Part shown: in pieces, positions 49,729-58,761 of the stretch
How the letters are laid out: each line of letters starts with the position of its first letter
How positions within the stretch are numbered: the stretch's first letter is position 1
NCBI GenBank assembly: GCA_017429945.1
Contig: JAFRNY010000043.1
Coordinates: 1-64,000 of the forward strand
Direction of reading: 5' to 3'
DNA: 64,000 nucleotides
DNA from: Bacteroidaceae bacterium
Lineage (GTDB): Bacteria; Bacteroidota; Bacteroidia; Bacteroidales; Bacteroidaceae
Position numbers and translations under genes: made by a program
The notes under the pieces: model-generated
Seen by the model: only the letters and a program-made list of their open reading frames with translations
The model's database searches: none
What the model was told of the DNA's origin: nothing

Positions 49729-50982
49729 TCAGTTGTAGCACGTCTCTCCGTGTTCATATACGTCCAGTCCTTCGTCTTCGATGCGGGCATCCACGCGCAG
49801 GCCATGCAGTTTCTTGATACCATAGAAAAGGGCTATACCACAGGCGGCAGCCCAGAGGTCGATGACAAAGATGCCGAAGCACTGAGCGCCGAAGAAGCCC
49901 CAACCACCGCCGTACAGAGCGCCGTTGGAGGTCGAGAGCAGACCTGTCAGCAACGTGCCGAGGATGCCACAGACGCCATGCACCGAAGAGGCGCCTACGG
50001 GATCGTCGATGTGCAGCACATGGTCGATGAACTCAATGGAATAGACCAGCACGAGGCCGCAGAGGAGGCCGATGACCACGGCTCCGACAGGTGAGACGAG
50101 GTCGCAACCGGCCGTGATGCCCACCAGTCCGGCCAGCACGCCGTTGAGCATCAGCGAGAACGAGGGCTTGCCGTACTTCCACCACGTGAGGAACATCGTG
50201 GCCACGCCGCCCGCTGCGGCAGCCAAGTTGGTGGTCAGCAGCACATGACTGATGGCCGTGCGGTTCACCTCGCCCGAGGCGGCCAGCTGAGAACCGGGGT
50301 TGAAGCCAAACCATCCCAACCACAGGATGAACACGCCCAGGGCGGCCAGCGTCAGTGAGTGGCCGGGGATGGCCCGACTGCTGCCGTCCTTGGCGTACTT
50401 GCCGCGACGAGGTCCCAGCGCGAAAGCACCGATCAGCGCCAGCACGCCGCCCACGCTATGCACGATGGCAGAACCTGCGAAGTCGTGGAAGACGTCGCCG
50501 AAGGTATGCATCATGAAGCTGTCTGCAGCTGCATCCGAGAGCCAGCCGCCGCCCCACGTCCAGTGTCCCTCGACGGGATAGATGAGCAACGATATGACAG
50601 CGCTGTAGATGACGTACATCGAGAACTTGGTGCGCTCGGCCATGGCACCGCTAACGATGGTGGCTGAGGTGGCGCAGAAAACAGTCTCGAACATCAGGAA
50701 GCCCTCAACAGGCAGCTCGCCCTTGTAGAACGAGAGGTCGCCCCAGTTGGGGGCACCGATGAAGCCAGCCCCGTCCGAACCGAACATGAAGCCGAAGCCC
50801 ACAAACCAGAACAGCAGCGAGCCGAACATGAAGTCGACGAAGTTCTTGAACAAGATGTTGGCGGTGTTCTTGCCGCGCGTGAAACCGGCCTCACACAGAG
50901 CAAACCCCGGCTGCATCCAGAAAACGAGCATGGCTGCAAGAAGCATCCATACGGTATCAAGTGATAGTGCAATGTCTTTCAT
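49729..50982 (-). CDS. amt: Ammonium transporter
   Basis: A 417-residue Amt/Rh family channel with about 11 membrane helices in the inner membrane. Seen: MLLAAMLVFWMQPGFALCEAGFTRGKN, FVGFGFMFG, the DFAGSAIVHSVGG motif with the first pore His, FNPGSQL, and SSVHGVCGILGTLLTG with the second pore His. The C-terminal cytoplasmic tail, which binds P-II in relatives, ends in GETCYN. glnB lies just upstream in the same direction (51-base gap), the classic glnB/K-amt pair. Substrate is ammonium/ammonia, taken up under nitrogen limitation. Confidence 0.97.
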   Translation of the reverse strand: MKDIALSLDTVWMLLAAMLVFWMQPGFALCEAGFTRGKNTANILFKNFVDFMFGSLLFWFVGFGFMFGSDGAGFIGAPNWGDLSFYKGELPVEGFLMFETVFCATSATIVSGAMAERTKFSMYVIYSAVISLLIYPVEGHWTWGGGWLSDAAADSFMMHTFGDVFHDFAGSAIVHSVGGVLALIGAFALGPRRGKYAKDGSSRAIPGHSLTLAALGVFILWLGWFGFNPGSQLAASGEVNRTAISHVLLTTNLAAAAGGVATMFLTWWKYGKPSFSLMLNGVLAGLVGITAGCDLVSPVGAVVIGLLCGLVLVYSIEFIDHVLHIDDPVGASSVHGVCGILGTLLTGLLSTSNGALYGGGWGFFGAQCFGIFVIDLWAAACGIALFYGIKKLHGLRVDARIEDEGLDVYEHGETCYN

Positions 50983-51033
50983 ATTATAATAAATGTGTCG
51001 TGTGTTGTTGCTTTTGTTATCCTGACTATTTGC

Positions 51034-51381
51034 TTACTTCTTGTCGCGCAGCACCGTATCGCCATGCTCACCCGTGCGGATGCTCCAGGTGTCAATCATT
51101 TCGCTGACGAAGATACGTCCATCGCCGACCTCACCTGTATGGGCCGTTTCGATGATGACATTCACGGTAGGCTCTACGAACTGGTCACGGCAGACGATGG
51201 TGATGGCCACGCGCTCAATGACATCCGTCGAATACTGCACGCCACGGTAGATTCGTTCCTGACGGCTTTGGCCAATCCCGTGTACGTCGTGATATTCAAA
51301 CCAGTCGATGTCCGAACTGAGGAGCGCTTCCTTCACCTCCTCAAACTTTGTTTTCCTGATGATAGCTTCAATCTTCTTCAT
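51034..51381 (-). CDS. glnB: P-II nitrogen regulatory protein
   Basis: A 115-residue P-II protein, a cytoplasmic trimer that senses 2-oxoglutarate and ATP/ADP and blocks Amt when nitrogen is plentiful. Seen: MKKIEAIIRKTKFEEVKEAL at the start, a T-loop (about 37-55; GQSRQERIYRGVQYSTD) that keeps the Tyr equivalent to the uridylylated Tyr51 of E. coli, and TGEVGDGRIFVS (the B-loop). It is first in the leftward cluster, upstream of amt, with a -7 promoter element at 51437-51444. Whether it is uridylylated here cannot be told, since no GlnD is in the window. Confidence 0.95.
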   Translation of the reverse strand: MKKIEAIIRKTKFEEVKEALLSSDIDWFEYHDVHGIGQSRQERIYRGVQYSTDVIERVAITIVCRDQFVEPTVNVIIETAHTGEVGDGRIFVSEMIDTWSIRTGEHGDTVLRDKK

Positions 51382-51436
51382 ACTTTATAAAGAATAAGTG
51401 TTAGCGTCCTATTGTCACATTGCAATGTTTCGGCGG

Positions 51437-51444
51437 CAAAGATA
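51437..51444 (-). promoter_or_regulatory. -7 promoter element for the glnB-amt cluster
   Basis: TATCTTTG on the minus strand (51444-51437), 55 bases before the glnB ATG. No canonical -33 box is visible, so an activator may be needed. The 200 bases between it and the gltB promoter hold two copies of AACTTACAA (about 51504 and 51582) and an inverted GTAAGTTTG (about 51478). Confidence 0.6.
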
Positions 51445-51622
51445 CGTCATTTTGTAAACACAGAGAAGAGTACGGGGTAAGTTTGTTCGTTGCAATTAAA
51501 CTTAACTTACAAATCACAACTACCACAGCACACAACAGCTACAAAACGAAAGAAAAGGCGCAATATAATAAACAATTTGTAACTTACAACAAAATATTTA
51601 TACTTTATTAGGCACCCTTCCA

Positions 51623-51652
51623 TTGCCATATAAGCGAAAGTTCGTACCTTTG
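51623..51652 (+). promoter_or_regulatory. Promoter for gltB
   Basis: TTG (51623-51625), 19-base spacer, TACCTTTG (51645-51652). The ATG at 51698 follows after about 38 bases of leader. Confidence 0.82.
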
Positions 51653-51697
51653 CATCGATTTACAAAAAGAAAGCACAAACATTGTATTAATAGCAAA

Positions 51698-54600
51698 ATG
51701 ATAAAGGGTAACGGACTATACAGACACGACATGGAGCACGACGCCTGCGGTGTGGGAATGGTCGTAAATATCCATGGTGGCAAGAGCCACGAACTGGTGG
51801 ATCAGGCGCTGCGGGTGCTGGAGCACATGCAGCACCGCGGTGCCGAGGGCGCCGACAACAAGACGGGCGACGGCGCTGGCATCATGATTCAGATACCTCA
51901 TGAGTTCATACTCTTGCAGGGCATCCCTGTCCCCGAGAAAGGACATTATGGTACGGGCCTCGTCTTTCTGCCAAAGGACGAAACGGCGCAGGCCGATCTG
52001 CTGGCCATCATCAGCGAAGAGACGGAGCGCGAAGGACTGAAGCTCGCCCATGTGCGCACCGTGCCAACCAATCCCGACTGTCTCGGCACCACCGCCATCA
52101 ACAGCGAACCCGCCATCAAGCAGCTGTTCATAACGGGAGTGGCCGACGAAGCGACCGACAGCCTCGCGCGTACATTATATATAATACGCAAGCGCGTGGA
52201 GCGACGCGTCCACGAACTCTCTACACAGCGTCCCGCCTACAGCGATTTCTACATCTGCTCGATGAGCAACACAAACATTATCTATAAAGGTATGCTGACC
52301 AGCATGCAGCTGCGACAGTATTTCACCGACCTGCAAAGCCCTTATCTGACCAGCGGACTGGCACTGGTGCACTCTCGGTTCAGCACAAACACCTTCCCCA
52401 CGTGGGCACTGGCCCAGCCCTTCCGCCTGTTGGCGCACAACGGCGAGATCAACACCATCCGCGGCAACCGCCTCTGGATGCAGGCGCGAGAGAGTGTGCT
52501 GCACTCCACGGTCTTGGGCGAGGCGTCGGACATAGCACCCATCATCGAACCGGACATGAGCGACTCGGCCTCGCTGGACAATGTGCTGGAGTATCTCGTC
52601 ATGGCCGGCCTGTCGCTGCCACATGCCATGAGCGTGCTTGTGCCGGAGTCGTTCAACGACAAGAACCCCATCAGCCCCGAACTGAAGGCCTTCTACGAAT
52701 ACCACTCGATCCTGATGGAACCGTGGGACGGCCCGGCGGCCCTGCTCTTCTCCGACGGACGTTACGCCGGCGGCATGCTCGACCGCAACGGTCTGCGGCC
52801 GGCACGTTACGCCATCACGAAGAACGGCATGATGATCGTGGCATCAGAGGTCGGCGTGATGGATGTTGAGGCTGCCGATATTGCCGAGAAAGGGCGCCTG
52901 CAACCAGGCAAGATATTGCTCATCGACACCCAAGAGGGCCGCGTCTACTACGACGGCGAGGTGAAGCGACAGCTGGCGGCGGCGCACCCCTACGCACAGT
53001 GGCTCTCGACGAACCGCGTCCAATTGGAGAAGCTGAAGAGCGGACGTAAGGTGGAAAATGGGCTCCCCGACCTGCAACAGAAGCAGGCGCTCTTCGGCTA
53101 CGGTGCCGAAGACATTGACGCCACCATCATACCCATGGCGACGAATGGCCAGGAGCCTACGGCCTCTATGGGTAACGACACGCCGCTGGCCGTGCTGAGC
53201 GAGCGTCCGCAGGTGTTCTTCAACTATTTCCGCCAGCAGTTTGCGCAGGTGACGAACCCGGCCATCGACTCGATCCGCGAGGAACTGGTGATGAGCCTCA
53301 CGGAATATATCGGACGCGTAGGAACGGGCATACTGAGCCCCGACGAGACGAACTGCAAGATGGTGCGTCTGCCCCACCCCATCCTGGGCAACACGCAGCT
53401 GGACATGCTATGTAACATCGGCTACAAGGGGTTCAAGACAATTAAGTTGACATTAGCCCACCCCCAGCCCCTCCCCAAGGGAGGGGAGGCAGATTGGTCT
53501 CTGGCTGGTGAAAACCTTAGGATAGCATTGGACAAACTCTGCAAGGATGCAGAGCAGGCTGTGGATGATGGTTATAACTACATTATTCTGACGGACAAAG
53601 AATGTCCCTCCGCTGGGGAGGGGATGGGGTGGGCTTACATCCCCTCGCTCCTGGCGGTCTCAGCCGTCCACCACTATCTCATCCGCGCTGGAAAGCGTGT
53701 GCAGACGGCGCTCATCGTAGAGTCTGGCGAGATCCGCGAGACGATGCACGCTGCCCTGCTGCTGGGCTACGGAGCCTCGGCCCTGTGCCCCTATATGGTT
53801 TACGCCATACTCGACGAGCTGGTCCGGCGCGGCAAGATTCAGGAGGACTACGCCACCGCCGAGGCCAACTACATCAAGGCTGTGAAGAAAGGGTTGTTCA
53901 AGATCATGGCCAAGATGGGCATCTCGACCATCCGCAGCTATCGTGGCGCCAAGATTTTCGAGGCTGTAGGCCTGAGCGAAGAGGTGCTGAGAACCTACTT
54001 CGGCACGGAGGTGAGCACGATTGGCGGTGCCGGACTCGAGAAGATTGCCAGGGACGCAATCCTCAGGAAGGAAGGGAATGGGGCACTAAAGGACAACGGC
54101 CAGTTCCACTGGCGGCGCGATGGCATCCGACACGCCTGGAACCCTGAGACGATAGCACGCCTGCAGCTGGCCTGCCGCACAGGGTCGTACGAGAAATTCA
54201 AGGAGTGGGCGCGGCTGGTCGACGAGAAGCAGCAGCCCATCTTCCTCCGCGACCTGTTGGTTCCTGTTACGACCACTGATGAAAAGGCAGGTGCCATACC
54301 CCTTGACGAGGTCGAACCGGAAGAGGAGATTATGAAGCACTTCGTGGCTGGCGCCATGAGCTTCGGTGCCCTGAGCAAAGAGGCTCACGAGGCCATCTGC
54401 CTGGCGATGAACAAGATTGGCGGACGCTCAAACACCGGCGAGGGCGGTGAAGATCCGGCACGCTTCCACGCCACCGTCGACGGCATCAGCCTCAACAGCA
54501 AGACGAAACAGGTGGCCAGCGGGCGCTTCGGCGTCACGACGGAATACCTCGCTAACGCCGAGGAGATACAAATCAAGGTGGCCCAGGGCGCCAAGCCTGG

Positions 54601-56260
54601 CGAAGGCGGTCAGCTGCCGGGCTTCAAGGTGAATGAGGTCATTGCCCGCACGCGCCACAGCATACCCGGCATATCGCTCATCTCTCCCCCACCCCATCAC
54701 GATGTCTACTCCATCGAGGACCTTGCACAACTCATTTTCGACCTCAAGAGCGTGAATCCCAGAGCTGCCGTCAGCGTGAAGCTGGTGGCCGAGAGCGGCG
54801 TGGGCACGATTGCTGCCGGTGTGGCTAAAGCCAAGGCCGACCTCATCGTCATCAGCGGCGCCGAGGGCGGCACGGGTGCATCACCAGCCAGCTCAATGCG
54901 CTTTGCAGGCATCTCGCCCGAGATAGGTCTGTCGGAATCGCAGCAGACGCTGGTGCGCAACGGGTTGCGTGGCGGTGTGCGCCTGCAAGTCGACGGCCAA
55001 CTGAAGACGGCACGCGACGTGGTGCTAATGGCGCTGCTGGGGGCAGACGAGTTTGCTTTCGGCACGGCGGTGCTCATCGTGCTGGGATGCGTGATGATGC
55101 GCAAGTGCAACCTCAACACCTGCCCGATGGGCGTAGCCACACAGGATGCCGAGCTCCGCCGCCATTTCGTGGGGCGCTACGAATACCTCGTCAACTATTT
55201 CACGTTCCTCGCCCGCGAGGTACGCGAGCTCCTGGCAGCCATGGGCTTCCGTTCGCTCAGCGAGATCATAGGGCGCACCGACCTTATCCAGCTCAAAGCC
55301 AGGGGAGATGCTGACGGCGAGCAGTGCTGCACCGTCGCAGATGGCGTCACACTCGACTTCAGCCGTCTGCTTCATCAAGAAACGGGCGACCTCCACTTCA
55401 CAGGCGACGCCCGTCAGCCTCAGGCGCCGTTGGGCAAACAGTCCGACAGCCTCGACGAGCGCATCATGGAGGATCGCAAAGCCTCATCAGCACTCGCCTA
55501 CACGATTCACAATACCGACCGTGCCGTAGGCGCCCGTCTCGCAGGTTCGATAGCCGAAGAGTGTGGCTTAGCCGGTCTTCCCGAAGGCTCCGTCAGTGTC
55601 AGCTTCAAGGGCTCTGCCGGCCAGTCGTTCGGTGCCTTCCTCGTGCGCGGCATCAGTTTCCGGCTCGAAGGTGAGACAAACGACTATTTTGCCAAGGGAC
55701 TGTCGGGCGGATGCATAATCATTCTGCCTCCCCGGCAGTCGACCTTTGCCGCTGAGGACAACGTGATAGCCGGCAACACAGGGCTCTACGGCGCCACGAG
55801 CGGCGAGCTCTACGTGAACGGTCGCGTGGGCGAACGCTTCGGTGTGCGCAACAGTGGGGCCACAGCCGTCATCGAAGGCGCTGGCGATCATTGCTGTGAG
55901 TATATGACGGGCGGACGCGTCGTCGTGCTCGGACCTACGGGGCGCAACTTCGCAGCGGGCATGAGCGGCGGCTTGGCCTACGTCTATGACCCATCACACA
56001 CCTTCGACTACTTCTGCAATATGGACATGGTGGAACTCTCGCTCATAGAGGACAGCACAAGCCGCAAGGAGCTGCTGGAGTTCATTCGCCAACACTACCT
56101 GCACACCGGCTCCGCCCTTGCCGGACGTATGCTCGACGACTGGAGTGCCTACGTCAAAGATTTTATCCAAGTGACGCCCATTGAGTACAAGCGCGTGCTC
56201 GAAGAGGAAAAGATGCTACGGCTGAAACAGAAGATTGCCGACGTGCAAGGAGAATACTGA
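51698..56260 (+). CDS. gltB: Glutamate synthase large subunit
   Basis: 1520 residues from the ATG at 51698; the upstream in-frame ATG at 51623 lies in the promoter. With GltD it makes two glutamates from glutamine and 2-oxoglutarate. The class II glutaminase domain begins after a 15-residue propeptide (MEHDA/CGVG). The central and FMN domains follow (TGEGGEDPARF, KPGEGGQLPG, ISGAEGGTGASP), then the 3Fe-4S cysteines (CVMMRKCNLNTCPMG) and the GXGXG beta-helix. Two stretches break family similarity: residues about 587-599 (PQPLPKGGEADW) and 636-646 (CPSAGEGMGWA), both encoded by CCCTCCCC/GGGGAGGGG repeats also found between genes. They sit at loop positions and keep the frame. Confidence 0.96.
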   Translation: MIKGNGLYRHDMEHDACGVGMVVNIHGGKSHELVDQALRVLEHMQHRGAEGADNKTGDGAGIMIQIPHEFILLQGIPVPEKGHYGTGLVFLPKDETAQADLLAIISEETEREGLKLAHVRTVPTNPDCLGTTAINSEPAIKQLFITGVADEATDSLARTLYIIRKRVERRVHELSTQRPAYSDFYICSMSNTNIIYKGMLTSMQLRQYFTDLQSPYLTSGLALVHSRFSTNTFPTWALAQPFRLLAHNGEINTIRGNRLWMQARESVLHSTVLGEASDIAPIIEPDMSDSASLDNVLEYLVMAGLSLPHAMSVLVPESFNDKNPISPELKAFYEYHSILMEPWDGPAALLFSDGRYAGGMLDRNGLRPARYAITKNGMMIVASEVGVMDVEAADIAEKGRLQPGKILLIDTQEGRVYYDGEVKRQLAAAHPYAQWLSTNRVQLEKLKSGRKVENGLPDLQQKQALFGYGAEDIDATIIPMATNGQEPTASMGNDTPLAVLSERPQVFFNYFRQQFAQVTNPAIDSIREELVMSLTEYIGRVGTGILSPDETNCKMVRLPHPILGNTQLDMLCNIGYKGFKTIKLTLAHPQPLPKGGEADWSLAGENLRIALDKLCKDAEQAVDDGYNYIILTDKECPSAGEGMGWAYIPSLLAVSAVHHYLIRAGKRVQTALIVESGEIRETMHAALLLGYGASALCPYMVYAILDELVRRGKIQEDYATAEANYIKAVKKGLFKIMAKMGISTIRSYRGAKIFEAVGLSEEVLRTYFGTEVSTIGGAGLEKIARDAILRKEGNGALKDNGQFHWRRDGIRHAWNPETIARLQLACRTGSYEKFKEWARLVDEKQQPIFLRDLLVPVTTTDEKAGAIPLDEVEPEEEIMKHFVAGAMSFGALSKEAHEAICLAMNKIGGRSNTGEGGEDPARFHATVDGISLNSKTKQVASGRFGVTTEYLANAEEIQIKVAQGAKPGEGGQLPGFKVNEVIARTRHSIPGISLISPPPHHDVYSIEDLAQLIFDLKSVNPRAAVSVKLVAESGVGTIAAGVAKAKADLIVISGAEGGTGASPASSMRFAGISPEIGLSESQQTLVRNGLRGGVRLQVDGQLKTARDVVLMALLGADEFAFGTAVLIVLGCVMMRKCNLNTCPMGVATQDAELRRHFVGRYEYLVNYFTFLAREVRELLAAMGFRSLSEIIGRTDLIQLKARGDADGEQCCTVADGVTLDFSRLLHQETGDLHFTGDARQPQAPLGKQSDSLDERIMEDRKASSALAYTIHNTDRAVGARLAGSIAEECGLAGLPEGSVSVSFKGSAGQSFGAFLVRGISFRLEGETNDYFAKGLSGGCIIILPPRQSTFAAEDNVIAGNTGLYGATSGELYVNGRVGERFGVRNSGATAVIEGAGDHCCEYMTGGRVVVLGPTGRNFAAGMSGGLAYVYDPSHTFDYFCNMDMVELSLIEDSTSRKELLEFIRQHYLHTGSALAGRMLDDWSAYVKDFIQVTPIEYKRVLEEEKMLRLKQKIADVQGEY
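53456..53492. repeat. In-frame CCCCTCCCCAAGGGAGGGG element in gltB
   Basis: A GC-rich inverted repeat (CCCCTCCC/GGGAGGGG) coding for PQPLPKGGE. Similar elements lie between genes at 23407-23443 and 58675-58705. Confidence 0.85.
53604..53635. repeat. Second in-frame CCCTCC...GGGGAGGGG element in gltB
   Basis: TCCCTCCGCTGGGGAGGGG followed by ATGGGGTGGG; codes for CPSAGEGMGW, 112 bases after the first element. Confidence 0.8.
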
Positions 56261-56311
56261 CGGGATTATATTGCAGATAAACAGAAAATCAGTAAAGAGC
56301 AACTAAACGCG

Positions 56312-57742
56312 ATGGAAAAGAACTCAATATCTCAAATACATACCACTTCCTCCCTACAGGGCAAGGCGAGTAGAGGGTCTGCCTTCCTCTATGTCCACCG
56401 CCAGGAGGCGGGCTACCGCCCTGTGCACGACCGCATCCACGATTTCGGCGAGGTTGAGCAGACGCTGAACACACGCGAGCGCAAGCTGCAGGCATCGCGC
56501 TGCATGGATTGCGGCGTACCCTTCTGCCACTGGGCCTGCCCGCTGGGCAACAAACCACCTGAATGGAACGACGCGCTTGCCCGTGGCGAGTGGGAACGGG
56601 CCTACCAGCTACTATCTGCCACCAATCCTTTCCCCGAGTTCACGGGACGCGTCTGCCCAGCCATCTGCGAGAAGGCTTGCGTGCTCAACCGCTTCAACCA
56701 CGAGCCCACCACCAACCGCGAGGACGAGGCAGCCATCACCGAGGGTGCTTTCCGCGAGCGGTTCATACAGCCGCGCATACCGCAGCGCAATGGCACGCAC
56801 GTGGCCGTCATCGGCAGCGGACCGGCCGGACTGGCTGCAGCCGACGCCCTAAACCAGATGGGCTACGCCGTCACCGTCTTCGAGAAGGACGAGGCCCCCG
56901 GCGGCCTGCTCCGTTACGGTATTCCCAACTTCAAGCTCAACAAGGCCATCATCGATCGACGAATCCACGTGCTGGAGGCCGAGGGCATTGAGTTCAAGTA
57001 TAATTGTCCCGTCTATTCCGCTGCGATTCCATCGCAGCACAATCTCTCCTTCTCCGCCATCATCGTCGCCACCGGCACCCCTACGGCCCGCGACCTCGAC
57101 ATCCCCGGCCGCTCGCTCAGTGGCATTCACCTGGCCCTGGAACTGCTTTCGCAGCAGAACCGCGTCCTCGCTGGCGTAGAGTTTACGAAAGAAGAGCGCA
57201 TCACCGCACGCCGCAAGGACGTGCTCGTAATCGGCGGAGGCGACACCGGCAGCGACTGCATCGGCACAGCTCACCGCCAGGGCGCACGCAGCGTCACGCA
57301 GATCGAGATTATGCCGCGACCCGTCGAGGGCCCCGACGACCCCCAGAACCCCTGGCCCGCCTATCCCCGCACGCTCAAAACCACCTCGTCGCACGAAGAG
57401 GGCTGCACGCGCCGATGGAACATCAACACGCTGGAATTCCTCTCGGACGACGGCGAACACGTCAGCGGCGTCAAGGTACAGGAAATCGAATGGCAGGCAA
57501 ACCCCGCAGGCGGCCGACCGCTGATGGTGGCTAAGGGCAAACCCGAGATTATCAAGGCCGAGCTCGTGCTACTGGCCATGGGCTTCCTCAAGCCCGAGCA
57601 TCCGCAGTACCCCGAGAATGTCTTCGTCTGCGGCGATGCTGCCAACGGAGCCAGCCTCGTCGTACGCGCTATGGCCAGCGGAAGAGAGACTGCGATCAAG
57701 GTGCATAACTATTTGAGTAAATTGACAATGGACAATGAATAA
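56312..57742 (+). CDS. gltD: Glutamate synthase small subunit
   Basis: 476 residues; supplies electrons from NAD(P)H to GltB. The N-terminal [4Fe-4S] region shows CMDCGVPFCHWACPLGN and CPAICEKAC (about 68-125). The FAD motif VIGSGPAGLAAAD (about 167-179) and the NAD(P)H motif VIGGGDTGSDCIGTA (about 308-322) are intact. It begins with a non-conserved stretch (MEKNSISQIHTTSSLQGK) before FLYVHRQEAGYRP, the family start. Residues about 238-243 are encoded by a 19-base hairpin (GCTGCGATTCCATCGCAGC, 57020-57038) in a variable loop. The C-terminal MDNE and stop lie in an ATGGACA repeat. It follows gltB by 51 bases. Confidence 0.95.
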   Translation: MEKNSISQIHTTSSLQGKASRGSAFLYVHRQEAGYRPVHDRIHDFGEVEQTLNTRERKLQASRCMDCGVPFCHWACPLGNKPPEWNDALARGEWERAYQLLSATNPFPEFTGRVCPAICEKACVLNRFNHEPTTNREDEAAITEGAFRERFIQPRIPQRNGTHVAVIGSGPAGLAAADALNQMGYAVTVFEKDEAPGGLLRYGIPNFKLNKAIIDRRIHVLEAEGIEFKYNCPVYSAAIPSQHNLSFSAIIVATGTPTARDLDIPGRSLSGIHLALELLSQQNRVLAGVEFTKEERITARRKDVLVIGGGDTGSDCIGTAHRQGARSVTQIEIMPRPVEGPDDPQNPWPAYPRTLKTTSSHEEGCTRRWNINTLEFLSDDGEHVSGVKVQEIEWQANPAGGRPLMVAKGKPEIIKAELVLLAMGFLKPEHPQYPENVFVCGDAANGASLVVRAMASGRETAIKVHNYLSKLTMDNE

Positions 57743-57812
57743 TGGACAATGGACAATGGACAATAATCAATGTTCAATAGTAAATAGTAAATAGTAAATC
57801 CATAAATGGTAA
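57723..57812. repeat. ATGGACA / GTAAATA simple repeats between gltD and dapF
   Basis: Four to five ATGGACA(A) units, then TCAATGTTCAATAG, then GTAAATA units. The block contains the gltD stop codon and runs up to the dapF start (ATGGTAAATCC). The complement lies at 45425-45500 and 43720-43757. Confidence 0.9.
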
Positions 57813-58669
57813 ATCCCCTGGTTCCTTTCACTAAAATGCAAGGCTGCGGCAACGACTACATCTACGTCGACGCCTCACGCCACCCCGTTGCCGACCCCGC
57901 TGCGGCAGCTAGGCGATGGAGCTGTCCGCACACGGGCATCGGCAGCGACGGGCTGGTGCTCATAGGCCGCAGCCCCATCCCCGAGGCCGATTTCACGATG
58001 CGCATCTTCAACGCCGACGGTTCCGAAGCCCTGATGTGCGGTAACGCCAGCCGCTGCATCGGCAAATACGTCTACGAACGTGGCCTGACGGACAAGACGC
58101 TCGTGCGGCTGCTCACCGCCTCGGGCATCAAGATGCTAGTGCTGAACACCGCCAGGACGTCGGTCCGCGAAGTGGTGAGCGTCACCGTGGATATGGAAGA
58201 GCCCGTCTTTGATGTGCCATCGCAGTTCCTGCCAAGTGAAGGCAACGACTTACCCGAAGGAACCTTCGTCAGCATGGGCAATCCCCACTATGTCATCTTC
58301 GTGGCCGACATCACGGCCGTTGACGTGGCAGCTGAAGGCGCACGCCTTGAACGCCACCCGCAGTTCCCGGAGCGCTGCAATATCGAATTTGCCGAAATGC
58401 GTCCTGACGGCATTCGCATGCGCGTCTGGGAACGCGGCAGTGGCATCACGCTAGCCTGCGGCACAGGCGCCTGTGCCACAGCTGTCGCAGCAGCACGAAC
58501 GGGCCGTGCGCCACGCCACTCCCGCATCATCATGGACGGCGGCACGCTCGATATTGAATGGCTCAACGCCGACCGCACCTTCCAGGATCACACCTTCGCC
58601 CGCAACCACGTCCTCATGACCGGCCCTGCCGCCTTCGTCTTTGACGGTGAGATATCAAAGGACAATTAA
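57806..58669 (+). CDS. dapF: Diaminopimelate epimerase
   Basis: Interconverts LL- and meso-diaminopimelate for lysine and peptidoglycan synthesis; cytoplasmic, no cofactor. 287 residues. Seen: [15 protein letters not shown] (about 8-22), the first catalytic Cys in [13 protein letters not shown] (GNxxRC motif), MGNPHYVIF, and the second catalytic Cys in [21 protein letters not shown]. The ATG at 57806 lies inside a GTAAAT repeat; the next Met (MQGCG) is too far in, so the repeat supplies the start codon. It is followed by dapL, the step before it in the pathway. Confidence 0.95.
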   Translation: MVNPLVPFTKMQGCGNDYIYVDASRHPVADPAAAARRWSCPHTGIGSDGLVLIGRSPIPEADFTMRIFNADGSEALMCGNASRCIGKYVYERGLTDKTLVRLLTASGIKMLVLNTARTSVREVVSVTVDMEEPVFDVPSQFLPSEGNDLPEGTFVSMGNPHYVIFVADITAVDVAAEGARLERHPQFPERCNIEFAEMRPDGIRMRVWERGSGITLACGTGACATAVAAARTGRAPRHSRIIMDGGTLDIEWLNADRTFQDHTFARNHVLMTGPAAFVFDGEISKDN

Positions 58670-58674
58670 AGGAC

Positions 58675-58705
58675 TCTCCCCCCGCCCTCCCTAAGGGAGG
58701 GAGCT
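58675..58705. repeat. CCCTCCCTAAGGGAGGG element between dapF and dapL
   Basis: A GC-rich palindrome-like block (CCCTCCC/GGGAGGG, central TAA) of the same type as the two in-frame elements in gltB. It could also act as a hairpin between the two genes. Confidence 0.8.
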
Positions 58706-58761
58706 GTTACTTCAAAAAGTAGAAGGCCTTAATATCTGCTCTTTTCACTCTTAATCATACT

